The translations under genes were made by a program, and so were the position numbers. This document shows, one piece after another, positions 22,292-33,877 of a DNA stretch of 64,000 nt. The stretch comes from Flammulina velutipes. Lineage: Eukaryota > Basidiomycota > Agaricomycetes > Agaricales > Physalacriaceae. The notes under the pieces are model-generated. The model did not search any database. It was not told the DNA's origin and worked only from the letters and a program-made list of their open reading frames with translations. Each line of letters starts with the position of its first letter. The stretch's first letter is position 1. Location of the stretch: the NCBI GenBank assembly GCA_011800155.1, contig CM022368.1, forward strand, positions 1,550,001-1,614,000, in the 5' to 3' direction.

Positions 22292-25200
22292 TCATGATCC
22301 CCAGGCCCGTCCAGCCTCTTGTTGAATCATTGCCGCGCGCTGAGGGTTCATACCTCCCGGGGGTGGCATATTCCCTGGCGGTGCGAATGGTGCACCTTGC
22401 TGCGAGGGCGTTTGATGTCCGAACGAATTGGAGGGTGGTGGTCCGCCTCCACCGCCATAACGCGGCGTCGCGCCACCATAAGGGTTGGGCGTAGCTGCGG
22501 CCTGACGCACTGAGGCATATCCCGGCGTGGTGCCAGGTCGGGCAGGTGTTCGACCAGCGCCAAATGGTGTACGTCCTCCTTGGTTGACCATGTTCTGTTG
22601 ATGCAAGTGTCTGGTAGAATGGTCAAAAGATAGTTCGTACAAGGATGGGAATGACCTACCGAACTTTGAATGCGTCACATAGCTCTGCGACCCCGGCAGC
22701 AGGAGCATCAAACAGATAGTATGCTTCCGGAGCTACACGAACAGGCTACGAGGATGTGAGAGATAAGTCATAATGATCTCTCCGAGACTTACCCAGCTTT
22801 GTACCGGTGCTTGCTTATTCGCGAGAAAGCACAAGGTAAAATGCCCTGGCTTTTTTCGATTCAAAGTAAAGCCGTACATGCTCTTCGCAGGATTAGCGGC
22901 AAGCTGTTGCTTCAAGAACTGATCTATGAGCTAGTTAGTCCCCGTTCATGTCTCAGTGAGAATGCGCTTACGAAGTTCGTCCTCTGATTTGGCCTTGTAT
23001 CGTTCGTGATTCATCAGATCCTCAACGCGTCGTACCATGGTTTGCACATGGTTGACGATGAGCTCGTCGAGATCTGAGTAGATGTGCTTCTGATCCACAA
23101 CAAGCTGCCCTCCCAATGCTTGACCTGAGGGATCGGGGCTGGTATCGGTCACGTCTAGGAACGAATACTGATTAGCCACTGCTCAATTACGGAGGAGACG
23201 GAGGAGAAAGCACACACCAATATGTTGATAGAGCTTGTGGTCCACCTTCCACGTCACAGCGAGATGGTCGTGGCCCTTCGAGGACGGCCGAATCACTACA
23301 TCGCCGCGTTGTTGCTTTTCGAGATATGCCTCCGCTTGTGCCGTATTGAAGTTGTGGAAATTGGGATGCTTGATGAGCCGCCTATTGCTTGCCTTTTCTG
23401 CCCGTTTCTTCCTAGCAAGCATGTCTAGATCCCTCTCGTTTTGTCCACGATCCCAGTATTCATCGGCGCGCACTCGACGGAACGCACCGTCTCCTGCTTT
23501 GACATCGGTTTCGCGGGTGGAAAGTTCGACGACAAACTGGTCCGAGTTTTTGTCGACCTTGACCTCAAGCACAACACCGGGAACTGTAGTCCCCGTTTTA
23601 AGCTGCGAGCCGTCACTCGACATATAGTCTGGCATCACAACGCCCTCTACACCAGAATCGAGACGAATGGTAGCCGTGTCTTTGGCTCGAACAACGTAGG
23701 CCGAGACGATTAGGCCAACCCGGAGACTGTGTTCACCTTCGCCACTGAGCATCTCCAAAACGTCATAATCGTCGACCGGGGACCAAGGAGCACGCTGTTC
23801 AGAGAACGGCTCCTTGAGTTCCGCAAGAATGACATTGAGTGTATGGCGCTTCAAGTCGTTGTTGGCCTGTTCGAGGCTGACGGCAAACTCGTCGAGGTTA
23901 AGTTCTGCAAGTTTGCGCTCTCGGTCCCTATCATGCATGATGGCACGAACAACACTTGATGGATGGTCATCATGGACGTCCTCTTCGTCAAGTTCTAGCG
24001 CATCGGTGGCCATCTTGCGAGCGAGGTCATAATCTTCTGGGTGGATACGAGTGTCGTCCAACGGGTCAGGCGCAGATTCATCGTCGGCGCGTCTCGATTT
24101 CTTTGAGTCCAAGGACTCTTGAGATATTCGTAGGAATCCAGCAGCGTTCATAAAAATGGTAGGCGTGATCAGCTCATTCCTAATCAGTTGGTTGCGGTTG
24201 GCAAGACTTCCGCCCTACATCGAGTTTAGTAAAGGAAATCACGGAGGGTGGTTATACATACCACAGTCTGTGTCTTCTGAATAAGGACTTCCGCTTTTCG
24301 AGGACCCAGGCCACAAACGAAGGGAAGTAGGTGTCGGTAGTGAGGATCAGAGACTGCACGGTTGATATCCACTCCAACTTTGTTGATTACATCCACTAGA
24401 ACTCGCTCGCATGCGTACAATAACTTGTCTTTGGGAACCTGTTACCCGGTCAGTGAAGATAACATAACGAGGCAAGGCAGCTCACGAAATGCTGGTCATC
24501 TTTATAGTAAGCAACATGGACGATGTCGGAGCCCAGTGCCGCGTACTCGTTCAAAGGGTTTTGAGTGTATCGCGCCAAACCAACGCAGTACTTCTGCACA
24601 TCGGAAAATCCAACAAATTCTTTGCTGGCCCTTTCACTGTGCTGGTACATGCGAGCCACCTCATCTCGCACGTAGACGACGGGGATCTGGAAATCCGGAT
24701 CTGGTGTAGGATTTTCCTCGTTGTACTGAGGGCCTTGGCGGAGCACCTCCTTCAGGCGATAGGATAGTTTACTTGTGGTCATCGTGAAGCCTCCGATAAC
24801 TATGACATCGGGTCGGCGGCGTTTGAGCAGGTCAAAGAGTTCGTCCTTCATCTCGGTGTCGTACAAGTTGGTGATCTTGGTATGCTCTCGCAAGCGGCCA
24901 TGTTCATCGAGGAAAACAATGCAAATGTCATCCCGTTGCGGATCGCCTTTCCCCCAGGATACCGCCATGACAGAGGCAGTTTCTCCGAGTTTCTGCTGTT
25001 CGCTGAAGTAGGGAGCAACATCGCATCTCTGAAGATAGTTAGAACGATGTACAACATAGGGAACAATCGAATCACCTTTTTCAGAATGGCGGCACAAGAT
25101 GTAGCTATGAAGTCTTCAACTTCATCACGCAAATACTCCCTCGCCCATTTAGCGCCCATAGGTAGTAGGTGTTGCTGAAATACTTCATGAACCACGCGCG

Positions 25201-27479
25201 ACCGTTCTTCGTTCCAAGCCTTCGCAGATTCATCAAAACTATCAGAGGTGAATGCGTCAGACAAACGCCGTTCCAAAGCAGACTGTGCGTCGGATGGTAA
25301 AGAGATATAGACAGAGACAAGATTCTCTCTTTCTGCGGCCAGTACGCGCAGGAATTGTGATGTGGTTGTCATCGTACGAATAGGTTTGTTCAGCAAATAT
25401 TTGAAGTTCTAGAAGAAACCTTGTGAGACAATGCAGACATAGACCAACACAATTACGTACGAAGTATGGGTGGTGTTCGTCAATTTTCACCTTTCCTCTC
25501 TCTGTTGGTACGACAGATACAACGGCCTCATCCTTGTAGGTTTGCCGGACATGATTTCTGAGCAAGGGATCCTTGCCGAGTTCGGTGACAAGAATCAAAC
25601 GAGCCTGGCGAAGTAGCTCGTCTGCCGGGAGGGCTTTGACCGGATCTGGGTCTGCATATTGCTCGGCACATGCGAGAGGATTTAATTCCGGATTGTCGAT
25701 AAACTGGATATGTCTCTGTGCGACAAAGTTCATGACAATCTCGTGCGATTTGATGCCAAATTGCTGTTGGTTGAATCACGTTAGCGTTCGGGCTAATCAT
25801 GACGATATGTATTAGACGCACCTCCGCCAACTTAGCCACAACCGACCTCTTTGTGACCTCGTAGACTGAAACACGACTTGGTGTCTTGTGTTTCTTCACT
25901 TCAGTTGTAACTTCTTCATCATCATCATGAAAACGAAACGCTTCTTCGGGCTTCTTCCCCTTGTACATCATAGATAACCACTCGGTAGCGTCCGCGACAA
26001 CCTCCACTCCTTCGATATTCGGTAAAATTTCCTCCTCGAAGTATCTGTCGTTGATCTGGAGACGCTCGTACATGGCCGAGAGAGCATTGCGTCGGTTGAC
26101 GAGAGAGCGGTACTTTTGCCCAAGAGCATAAATCCTCCAGAGATCGGATAAGGAAAGTAGTTCGAGACGCTTTCGTTCCGGTTGATTATTGTCGAAGTGG
26201 GATATATAATCTCGCTTGTGGGCCCATATATATGGTACTTCCAAGTGGTCCAAGAAAAGCCTCCTCAGAGTGTAGGTGACAGCGAGAACAAGCTGACCGT
26301 TGTATTCGTAGAACTGGCCATCTGGGGCGAAATACTCGCGAGTTTTGTGCACCGACAACCTTTGGGTGACCCACATAGCTGCGCCAGGGAGGTCTGCAGG
26401 CGTAAGAGGCTCCTGTAGCGAAAGTGCCGCATTGGCGACCAAGGACGCTGTGGCTAGTTGCATTCGTTCCGGCATGTCGTGTTCGCGGATAATGTCATCG
26501 TCTTCCGTCAAATATTTTGCCTTTATCTCAGAAGGCTCAAAGACCTAGAAAGATACGTGAGCGGTTTCGTTGATCTGCGAGGAAGAGAACACACATCTGC
26601 GTATTGCAATTCGTCTTTGCGATCCGTTTCGACTTCGAAGGCATCCTCTCCCTCCAATGCCCAGTCATAATCATGCCCATCACCGAATACGTCGTGCATT
26701 TCTTCCCATGCGCTGGAACTTGTCAGAAAAGAAAGAATTTAAAAGAAAGAGGACTGACTTCGCGTCAATACCAATCATGTCGGTACGCACACCTCTTTTC
26801 TTCCTGCGCTCGTCTATTTCCCGTCGTCGCTCCTTTCGCCTTGCATCTTTGCTCTGTTGATCCGCCATTCCCCCCTCTTCGTCGTCCTCATACTCGATGA
26901 AGTCGTCCATATCCCCGTCCCCGTCCTCGTCCTCGTCTCGTCGGTCATCGTCGTCCCAGATAGCATGGATATCATCGGGAGCACCGCGTTCACCGTCATC
27001 GAGGTCCTCTTCGGAAGATTCAACGGCTGCACGTCTTGACGAAGACGCTACAGGTGGTGATTTTGAGTAGCGGCGGACAAGACGCGTTAGACGGTTCTTG
27101 CGGGGAATGCCAGTAGATTCAGTGATCAAGTCGAGGTCGTCTTCATCGAGTTCCTCTTCTTCACCTATGGTAAGGACGATAATCAGCCTAGAAAGAGATA
27201 GTGTTTCAATGTTGACTTGCGTTGTTTTCGATGCCTTCTTCTACGTTTTCGGCGACGTCTTCGTTCCTCTTCATCGTCCTCTTCCTCATCCTCTTCCTCA
27301 GAGACAATGAACCCGTCCTTTATGCGCTGTTCCTCCTCGGGATCATCATCTTCCTCCTCGGAGCTATCGTCTGAAGCGCCTGGCATTAAGGCGTCGCCTT
27401 CACCTTCCTCGACGTTGTCGGGGTCTTCCATATGAACATCTTCCTGCGGAGCCACTTCACCTGGCGCTGGTGAGGACAT
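22292..27479 (-). CDS. SPT6: transcription elongation factor and histone chaperone Spt6
   Basis: Spt6 travels with RNA polymerase II and reassembles nucleosomes behind it. The start at 27479 gives MSSPAPGEVAPQEDVHMEDP, then a long acidic and basic low-complexity N-terminus (to about 26680) typical of the family. Next come the core helical region, a YqgF-like fold (DICIVFLDEHGRLREHTKI; RRPDVIVIGGFTMTTSKLSY), a helix-hairpin-helix (FVCGLGPRKAEVLIQKTQT), an S1 domain (LRVGLIVSAYVVRAKDTATI) and the tandem SH2 region (HPNFHNFNTAQAEAYLEK, then GDVVIRPSS) that binds the phosphorylated Rpb1 linker. The tail is Gly/Pro-rich (TPNPYGGATPRYGGGGGPP) and ends AGRAWGS. All expected domains are present in order, and the gene looks intact. 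Confidence 0.95.
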
Positions 27480-28226
27480 GGTGGAGGTAAGAGGACAAGC
27501 TGGGTCCGATGTTGTTCACGACGTTTGGGTGCAGAGAGAAGTCTCGTAGCTTACCTAATCGCCTGTGACAGTAACCATGTCACGCAGAATAGACACACGC
27601 TTTGCCACATACAGTCATGCCTTGCTACATGACACTCTTGCTCGCTCAACGACATTGAATCAAACTGGATGCTTGTCTATTCCCTGGAGTACAAAGTATC
27701 AATATGCAAGTCAACTTGAAATTACTCTAAACCGCCCAGACGATGATGGTTGGGGTACTCAGCAGGGTGCTAGTGGCAGTGGGGCCTACTCTCTCACTGT
27801 CAGCGCTGGGTGGCGCACCTGTCACGACGTCGACGAATACTCCACGTTCCTTAGTCCGGTTAATGACGCAGAGATGAACGCCTGCCACTCCTGGAGTGCT
27901 ATCGGCTCATGTGGATGCTGTACTTGTACTTGCCATCTCAAAGTTGGTGGTGTGCGTACGGACTTCTGGGCTTCGTCGAACCTCCTTCTCCAGACTCTTG
28001 GAACTCTGGGGACATGATTATGATGATGGGTAAATCTTGCCCAGGTCGTTCATGACTGAGCCTCGGCCCGAGCATTTGGGACGATTGAATGTGTCGGATT
28101 ATGTCGGGCTTGCTCGGACTGAGCCACCGGCATGGTACGCACACTAGCGCACGCTTCTCGACCATCCAAAACGCGTGTAGACAGTAAAAGACGTCGTTGG
28201 CCGTATTTCCAATTCGTTTTCAGATC

Positions 28227-28287
28227 TTATCTGATGCGGGTAGAACTTATCAGATAATGATATGATTGGCCATCCCTAATCTGATAG
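28227..28287. promoter_or_regulatory. cluster of iron-responsive GATA-factor sites (ATCWGATAA)
   Basis: Read on the minus strand, 28227-28235 is ATCAGATAA and 28247-28255 is ATCTGATAA, both exact matches to the ATCWGATAA site reported for fungal iron-regulatory GATA repressors (SreA, with related WGATAA sites for Urbs1 and Fep1). A third, 28279-28287, reads ATCTGATAG on the plus strand, one base off. The 28247-28257 site is nearly palindromic (TTATCAGATAA). The cluster ends about 220 bp before the start of the L-ornithine N5-monooxygenase gene, a known target class of these repressors. Confidence 0.72.
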
Positions 28288-28457
28288 ATCATTCTTCCTA
28301 CTTTCGCCACCTTTGCTCAACTCCACTCCCCCTTCGAGAACGCCAGCGCGTGCTCGAAACGCCCCACAATGTGGTTTTAGCCCAACCTGCATGGCTATTC
28401 ATCACTCCGGCATAATATGGCCTGTTCTTGCCTCATTCCGCTCCCGAGACTCTGGGT

Positions 28458-28465
28458 TATAAAAG
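28458..28465 (+). promoter_or_regulatory. TATA box of the siderophore monooxygenase gene
   Basis: TATAAAAG lies 45 bp upstream of the ATG at 28510, on the coding strand. This is a close match to the TATA consensus. It fits a strongly regulated gene and suggests a short 5' UTR. Confidence 0.6.
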
Positions 28466-28509
28466 CCCCACCGTCTACTTCGTAGTTCTTAACTTCTTTC
28501 GCCTCCACT

Positions 28510-30332
28510 ATGCAGTCTACAGATGAACTTTTCGACCTGGTTGGCCTCGGATTCGGTCCTGCAAATGTATCAATAGCTGGAGCAATTGTCGAGGCATGGG
28601 CTGTGAGTTACTTTATTTTTATATCTTCTATGATGCGACTTCTAATGGCACCCTGTTATCTTCTAAAAGTCACCCTCTTCGTGTCCATTGAAAAAGGTTC
28701 TTTTCTTGGAGCGACACACCAAATTCCAATGGCATCCTGGAATGCTGTTGCCAGATGCTCGGATGCAGATTAGGTTCGTACTGGCGTTCCGCGTCCTCCG
28801 AAGATTCCTGATCTCCCCGCTTAGCTTCATGAAGGATCTTGCCACGTTACGCTCCCCCCAATCTCCGATTACCTTTCTTGCATACCTCCACAGTCAAAAT
28901 CGCCTTATTAGCTTCATCAACCGCGGTACTACTATACCAACCCGACGTGAATACGCCGACTATCTATCGTGGGCTGCTGGATACGTCGCAGATCATGGTG
29001 TTTTGGTCTCATATGGCGCAGAGGTCATTGGACTTGACACTGATTCCGAAGGAATCGTCAACATCATTTCAAAAGATGTCGCCACAGGACAGCTGTCTTC
29101 TCGACGCACGCGTAAGTCAGTTGAATACCATCCCAAACCTCTCACTGACTTGCCACATAAACAGGTAACCTCATCATCTCCCCCGGCGGCGCGGGAAAAA
29201 TCCCTCATCCTCTCTCCAGCGTCGACAGCCCTCTCCTTGTTCACAGTGCAGCTTATCTCTTGGCCGTTGATTCTATCTTCTCTTCTATCACATCGAAGGG
29301 CAAACCAAACCTTCGCATCGCCGTTGTCGGAGGTGGTCAGTCGGCAGCAGAGGTGGCTCTCAATCTTCGTGATAGGCTGAGTCATGTTCCTGCTTCTGGA
29401 CGCGCTCACGAAGTCGACATCATCATCCGCAAGGGCGCTCTCCGCCCTAGTGACGATTCCGGCTTCGCCAACGAGGTCTTTGACCCAGCTAGTACGCCCT
29501 TTCCAGTTTCCCGCACTATTTTGGACGTTAATCATGATAACAGCGACTGATAGCTGGTACTCTATTCCCTCGTCAAATGTGCGACAGCTTCGCAGAGCAG
29601 AATACAAGGCTACTAACTATAGTGTTGTCAATCCCCTTACCCTCGAAACAGTACGTTGATCGTCAGTTCATAGAGGTCTAATATTAACCAGATTACTAGC
29701 TTTACGAGGCGGTGTACGCTCAAAAAGTCGACAGCGATATTGCGCGACGAACCAACACGACCACATCCTTGGACCTACCTCTCCTCAAAATTCAGACATA
29801 CTCGCACATCATTGGGGTCGATGCACCCGAGAGTGCCACAAACGACTTCACTTTCACCATCCAAAATATTGTCTCGCGCGACATCACGACAGAAAAATAC
29901 GATGCTGTGATCTGCGCAACGGGATACCAGCGCACGCTTTGGGTTGATCTGCTCAAACAATCGACTGTTGGCAAGGCATTCGGCCTAACCCCGTCGTGCC
30001 ACGCCGATACATGTCGACTTACATCAGATCATGAAGTTCTGAGCGATTCCGATACCATGACGTTCGACCTGCCGACAAGCACGTCTAGCAGCACTGTGAG
30101 CACCGCCCCGACGTCTCCCGCTTTGTCAGCGAAGGAGTTCGCCAGTGAACAGCCACATCACATTCGCATCACTCGAGGGTACCGCTTGCTCCCTGCGGAG
30201 GGGGAGAATCTAAAGTCTAGGATCTATTTACAGGGTATGGAGGAGGCTACACACGGTCTCAGTGACACCCTCCTCAGCGTTCTGGGAGTTCGCGCAGGGG
30301 AGGTGTTGGCTGACTTGTGCCAGGAGGCCTAA
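28510..30332 (+). CDS. L-ornithine N5-monooxygenase (SidA/Sid1 type)
   Basis: This FAD- and NADPH-dependent enzyme hydroxylates L-ornithine, the first step of hydroxamate siderophore synthesis. The start reads MQSTDELFDLVGLGFGPANV, with the GxGxxN FAD motif. The substrate region KVLFLERHTKFQWHPGMLLP follows. A GTTCGT..CTTAG intron then restores ARMQISFMKDLATLRSP. The NADPH motif IAVVGGGQSAAEVALNLRDR, the RKGALRPSDDSGFANEVFDP block and the ATGY motif (CATGYQRT) are all present. A Ser/Thr-rich insertion precedes the C-terminal HGLSDTLLSVLGVRAGEVLA. No NRPS, transporter or acyltransferase of ferrichrome assembly sits next to it, so those genes must lie elsewhere. Upstream GATA sites point to repression when iron is plentiful. 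Confidence 0.95.
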
Positions 30333-30612
30333 AATTTTGAGAAACTTAGTATTCAGATCAAGTAACTACAGTATTGCTGTGAATGTATTTCTACATGAAC
30401 GTTACTACCGTTTCAACGTGTTACGAATCGCCGAGAAGCTGCATAGTTATACCACGAGCTTGCCATTGCCAAAGAGATGATCTTCCTCCGAGTCGATCTC
30501 CGCGCGACAGTCGTGAATGGCATCTACTCTATCTCCACTTATGCCCTGCAGATCTCTAGATATTATATATTAATAGTCGCGATACTAGTAGAACGTACTA
30601 TATCTCCTAGCA

Positions 30613-31488
30613 ATGCGCTTCTCGCTCCTCCTCCTCAGCATCGTAGCACCCATCGCACTCGCCACAATCATATCACGAGATGGGCCAATCCAGAACACCT
30701 ACAACGAAATGCAGGTCATTATCGACAATGGGAATCTGGACGACTGTCTACCTCTCGCAGTCATCTTCGCTCGCGGAACATTTGACTCAGGAAACGTCGG
30801 CTACTGGGTCGGTCCCGATTTCCTGGAAGCGTTCCCCAGCGAGAAAGTGGCAAGGCAGGGGGTCGACGCGGGGAAATACCCAGCCAACTTAAAAGAATAC
30901 TTACAGGGAGGGAGTGGCAGTGGGGCGAAAGCATTGGCGACCACAGTTAACGCCTACCTCGACTTGTGCACGGGCGCCAAGGTTATCATCAGTGGATGGA
31001 GTCAGGGCGCTTTGGTGGCGCACTTGGGCTTGGACCTTTTGGATGACAACACGGTTGAAAACAATGTTGCAGCCCTCGTCACATTCGGCGATCCATATGA
31101 ACTGTTCGACATGTTCCATCTGAGAGTTCGAGTCGACCATTTCCACTCCCCATGTATCACGGGCGACCTGCTGTGCAAACCGAAGGAATGGGACATTGCG
31201 CAAATCCTTAAAGATCTGACGGCGTTCATAAAGAACATTTTCAACAAACTCGGCAACGTAAAGCTCCACAGACAGCGATACGAGGAGATAGAATCATTGG
31301 CAGGCCGATTTGTGAAGGAGGCGAATGAAAACAAGGGGACCATGGCGCTCGAAGTATGGCGTGGTCATGCGCGGAAATTGGCGTTAGATCCTAATCACTT
31401 CTTGTATGGACATCTTCGCTATGGGCAGAAGGCGGTAGAGTGGGCGAAGGCGGAACTTCCAGATATTAAGGCTATCTTACTAGGATGA
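30613..31488 (+). CDS. cutinase-like secreted esterase with an insertion
   Basis: This intronless gene encodes 291 residues. Residues 1-17 form a signal peptide (MRFSLLLLSIVAPIALA). The alpha/beta-hydrolase nucleophile is Ser130 in GWSQG, and the catalytic Asp is Asp185 in CITGDLLC. The catalytic His is probably His267 (GHLRY). Cys45/Cys119 and Cys181/Cys188 match the two cutinase disulfides. Cutinases are usually about 200 residues with only a dozen or so residues between Asp and His. Here the gap is 82 residues, filled with a predicted helical stretch (EWDIAQILKDLTAFIKNIFN and QRYEEIESLAGRFVKEANEN). It may act on cutin, other polyesters or triglycerides. It lies downstream of the siderophore gene on the same strand but has its own start. 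Confidence 0.85.
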   Translation: MRFSLLLLSIVAPIALATIISRDGPIQNTYNEMQVIIDNGNLDDCLPLAVIFARGTFDSGNVGYWVGPDFLEAFPSEKVARQGVDAGKYPANLKEYLQGGSGSGAKALATTVNAYLDLCTGAKVIISGWSQGALVAHLGLDLLDDNTVENNVAALVTFGDPYELFDMFHLRVRVDHFHSPCITGDLLCKPKEWDIAQILKDLTAFIKNIFNKLGNVKLHRQRYEEIESLAGRFVKEANENKGTMALEVWRGHARKLALDPNHFLYGHLRYGQKAVEWAKAELPDIKAILLG

Positions 31489-31695
31489 GCTGAATTGATA
31501 GAATAATAACACTAGCGTACCTTTCCTTTTATTAATCTTGGACTCCTAGTTCTGGGGGACCTATTCACAGCAAAGTAATTTGAAGCTATCAAGGATGTAA
31601 ACAGAGTATTGCGTCTAAGCGCGTGCAAGTCAGGACGTAAGCTGACTTAACAAGGGTATACCATTCTTATTTTAACCTGCCGCGACGTGTTCGAA

Positions 31696-33657
31696 TTATA
31701 CTGGCTTCGAGGGGAATTCCGCAGCATAATACCCATGAGGAGTAAGAACTGTTCCAAGCTCACGATGGACCTCTACATGAAACGGTTCAAAAGGAAACGA
31801 TTCTCCGTCCACAGATAGAGCTCCTTTCGGAACTAGGGGTTTGACTTTATACGCATGTGCCTTGACATAATGGCACTAGCGCCAGGTCAAAATTGGAGGA
31901 TGCGGTTTAGAATCGTGGAACATACGCTATTCTTCCAGAAATGTCCGCCTTTAGCTCCTGCAGATATTTCTGTGATTACTTCAGTCCTTGAGGACTTGGT
32001 GGATTTTAGAGCCAAGGGATAGAACGACATAGAGGGACTTACTGCAACTTGCGCCACAATGTCGATCAGGCCGTCATCTGGAAGTGAGGCGGGGAACGCC
32101 ATGAAATCACTTCGAATGGAGCAGTATCAATATGAGTAACACAGAAAATGGCGGCGATCCGACGTACCGACCAACGTATGGTCCTTTACCACAATACACA
32201 TACAGCAATGGTTCTTCGAATTTGGTCCATTCTCCGGAGTCACAGTCCACTTGAAGGTCCGGGAACGGATCATCACTGACTTCTTGGATTGTTGGAACAG
32301 CACGCATTCTATCATCCTTTTGCCGCTGGCAACATTCTTCAGCCATGAGGTTTTTGTCCTGAGAGGCAACCTTGTAGGACAATTCTACCGGACATGGTTT
32401 GAACGGAATCACTGATCCAAGAAGTAAGTTTCTGAATACAGGATGCTGGCCATTGAACTTACGGCCCCTTAACAATCCTACCATGAACCGAGTATCACCC
32501 ATCCATCTGAGATTGTCGGTCCCAATGTCTAGCTCTGCGCAGTTGGATTTAGTTGGAGCACATGTGTTTGAGGTCAGTCTGTACTTACCTGCCATGAGGC
32601 CCATTGATTGACTCATGAACGATATGGTGCGTTTTCCCTTCTGAACGAAAGAAAAGAGATCGATCTTCATGGGTAAGCCTGTCATAACAATAAACGTGAG
32701 CACATTGAGCATGTAAGGCTATACGAGCTACCTTTGACAACATTCAGAGCTGCGCACACAACATCAAATCCATCCTAGTCTCTGTAAGCATGTTCGAGAA
32801 TAAACCCGGAAGAAATTTACCGCTAAGCCGAGTAAGTTCAACGCCAGTCCGTTTCCTGAGCCTGTAGGAATCGGAGCAATGGGAGTAGCGAAGACCTTTG
32901 TCGGATGCTGATGATGCGCAAAACCGTTCAGAATTTCATGGATAAGTCCATCTCCAGATACGCTAACAACAGCATCATAGTCGAGAGATAGATCCTTCGC
33001 AATTTCGTATGCATGTCCGCTGTGAGTGGTATCTAAACGTGTGTTTGAAGTGTGTTGTAACGAGAATAATGGGAGCTCACGCTGAACGTCCAACACACAG
33101 CATGCCGCTCTGAAGACGGGCTCTACTTTTTTCATAAAAACAGCGACGCCATCCCGCTGAAAGACAGTTCATGTCATACATTTCTATATTATGAAATGAA
33201 CGTACGACGCCTCCATGAGGATTGACTATGACTTTGAGGCGGCGCTCACGTGGGACACCGATGCCTGATGATGAGTAAGAAGTGGAACATGAACAAAAGC
33301 AAAGACATAGACAACAGACCATTGTATGCAGCATTGGTAACCCTTTCGGCAAAATCAGACGCAAGACTGGATTCTCCTTGAACTGTTCCTTCCAGGCGAA
33401 CAAGAGCGAATGGAGCCTTTGGTTTGGGTCTTGCTATGTACGAGACTTGAAGAGACTTGCTATCCTGGGTGTACTGTGTCTGGAGTACTTGACGAATAGG
33501 TACTTCATTGGTGTCTGTCACGGTGTCAATTGATGAGTAGTGAGAACAGTTGATGACTTGCGATTATTTCTCTTCACCACAAGAGAGTTGGCTGCAAGAG
33601 TAAGCGTCAGAGGCTTTCCTGAAGCAACGACATTAATCGTTAGTTCAGAGCCGCCCA
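31696..33657 (-). CDS. sphingoid long-chain base / sphingosine kinase (Lcb4/5 type)
   Basis: The enzyme phosphorylates sphingoid bases to their 1-phosphates, controlling sphingolipid signals and breakdown. The DAG-kinase catalytic fold is visible: RLKVIVNPHGG, AVVSVSGDGLIHEILNGF (the GDGLxHE signature of sphingosine kinases) and IPTGSGNGLALN. Later exons carry MGDTRFMVGLLRGRKFN and FPASLPDDGLIDIV. Near the end come KGALSVDGESFPFEPFHVEV and AEFPSKPV, before TAA at 31696-31698. The N-terminal exon is uncertain. I favour an ATG at 33657 (MGGSELTINVVASGKPLTLT), but the splice joining it to the exon at 33246-33521 is not settled. Confidence 0.88.
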
Positions 33658-33877
33658 TTCCTCTCGCCAGCAGCCGTGGTTGTTGGAACCAAGTGTGTGG
33701 TCGGTTTATACGGGCCGATACAAATCAGCGGCGTCAGCGCCCGTGACTCCTTGATCTGACCATCAACGCCGCGGTGGCGCAGGTGGTCCAAATTCGAAAT
33801 CACTTATCAGATGATGCAATCCTTGCTACATATTTAAACGTTGCTATTCAAATCCTCCTTACAAACTCTTCCTGAGA

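Larger units (their letters stand above)
27480..28509. promoter_or_regulatory. divergent intergenic region between SPT6 and the siderophore monooxygenase gene
   Basis: The region is 1.03 kb. The part near 28220-28290 carries GATA-factor sites and a TATA box sits at 28458, both next to the siderophore gene. An open frame at 27565-28017 (+) encodes a Ser/Thr/Cys-rich stretch without recognisable domain or introns, and I do not call it a gene. Confidence 0.5.

Noticed and set aside
26800..27450. GA/TC-rich repeat tract as a regulatory or satellite element
   Set aside because: It is explained by the Glu/Asp/Arg-rich low-complexity N-terminus of Spt6 on the minus strand.
27565..28017. 150-codon plus-strand frame upstream of the siderophore gene
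   Set aside because: No recognisable domain and a biased Ser/Thr/Cys composition. It lies in a divergent promoter region.
28510..31488. Siderophore biosynthetic gene cluster
   Set aside because: Only the monooxygenase is present. No NRPS, acyltransferase of ferrichrome assembly or siderophore transporter was found on either side; the cutinase-like gene is not part of that pathway.
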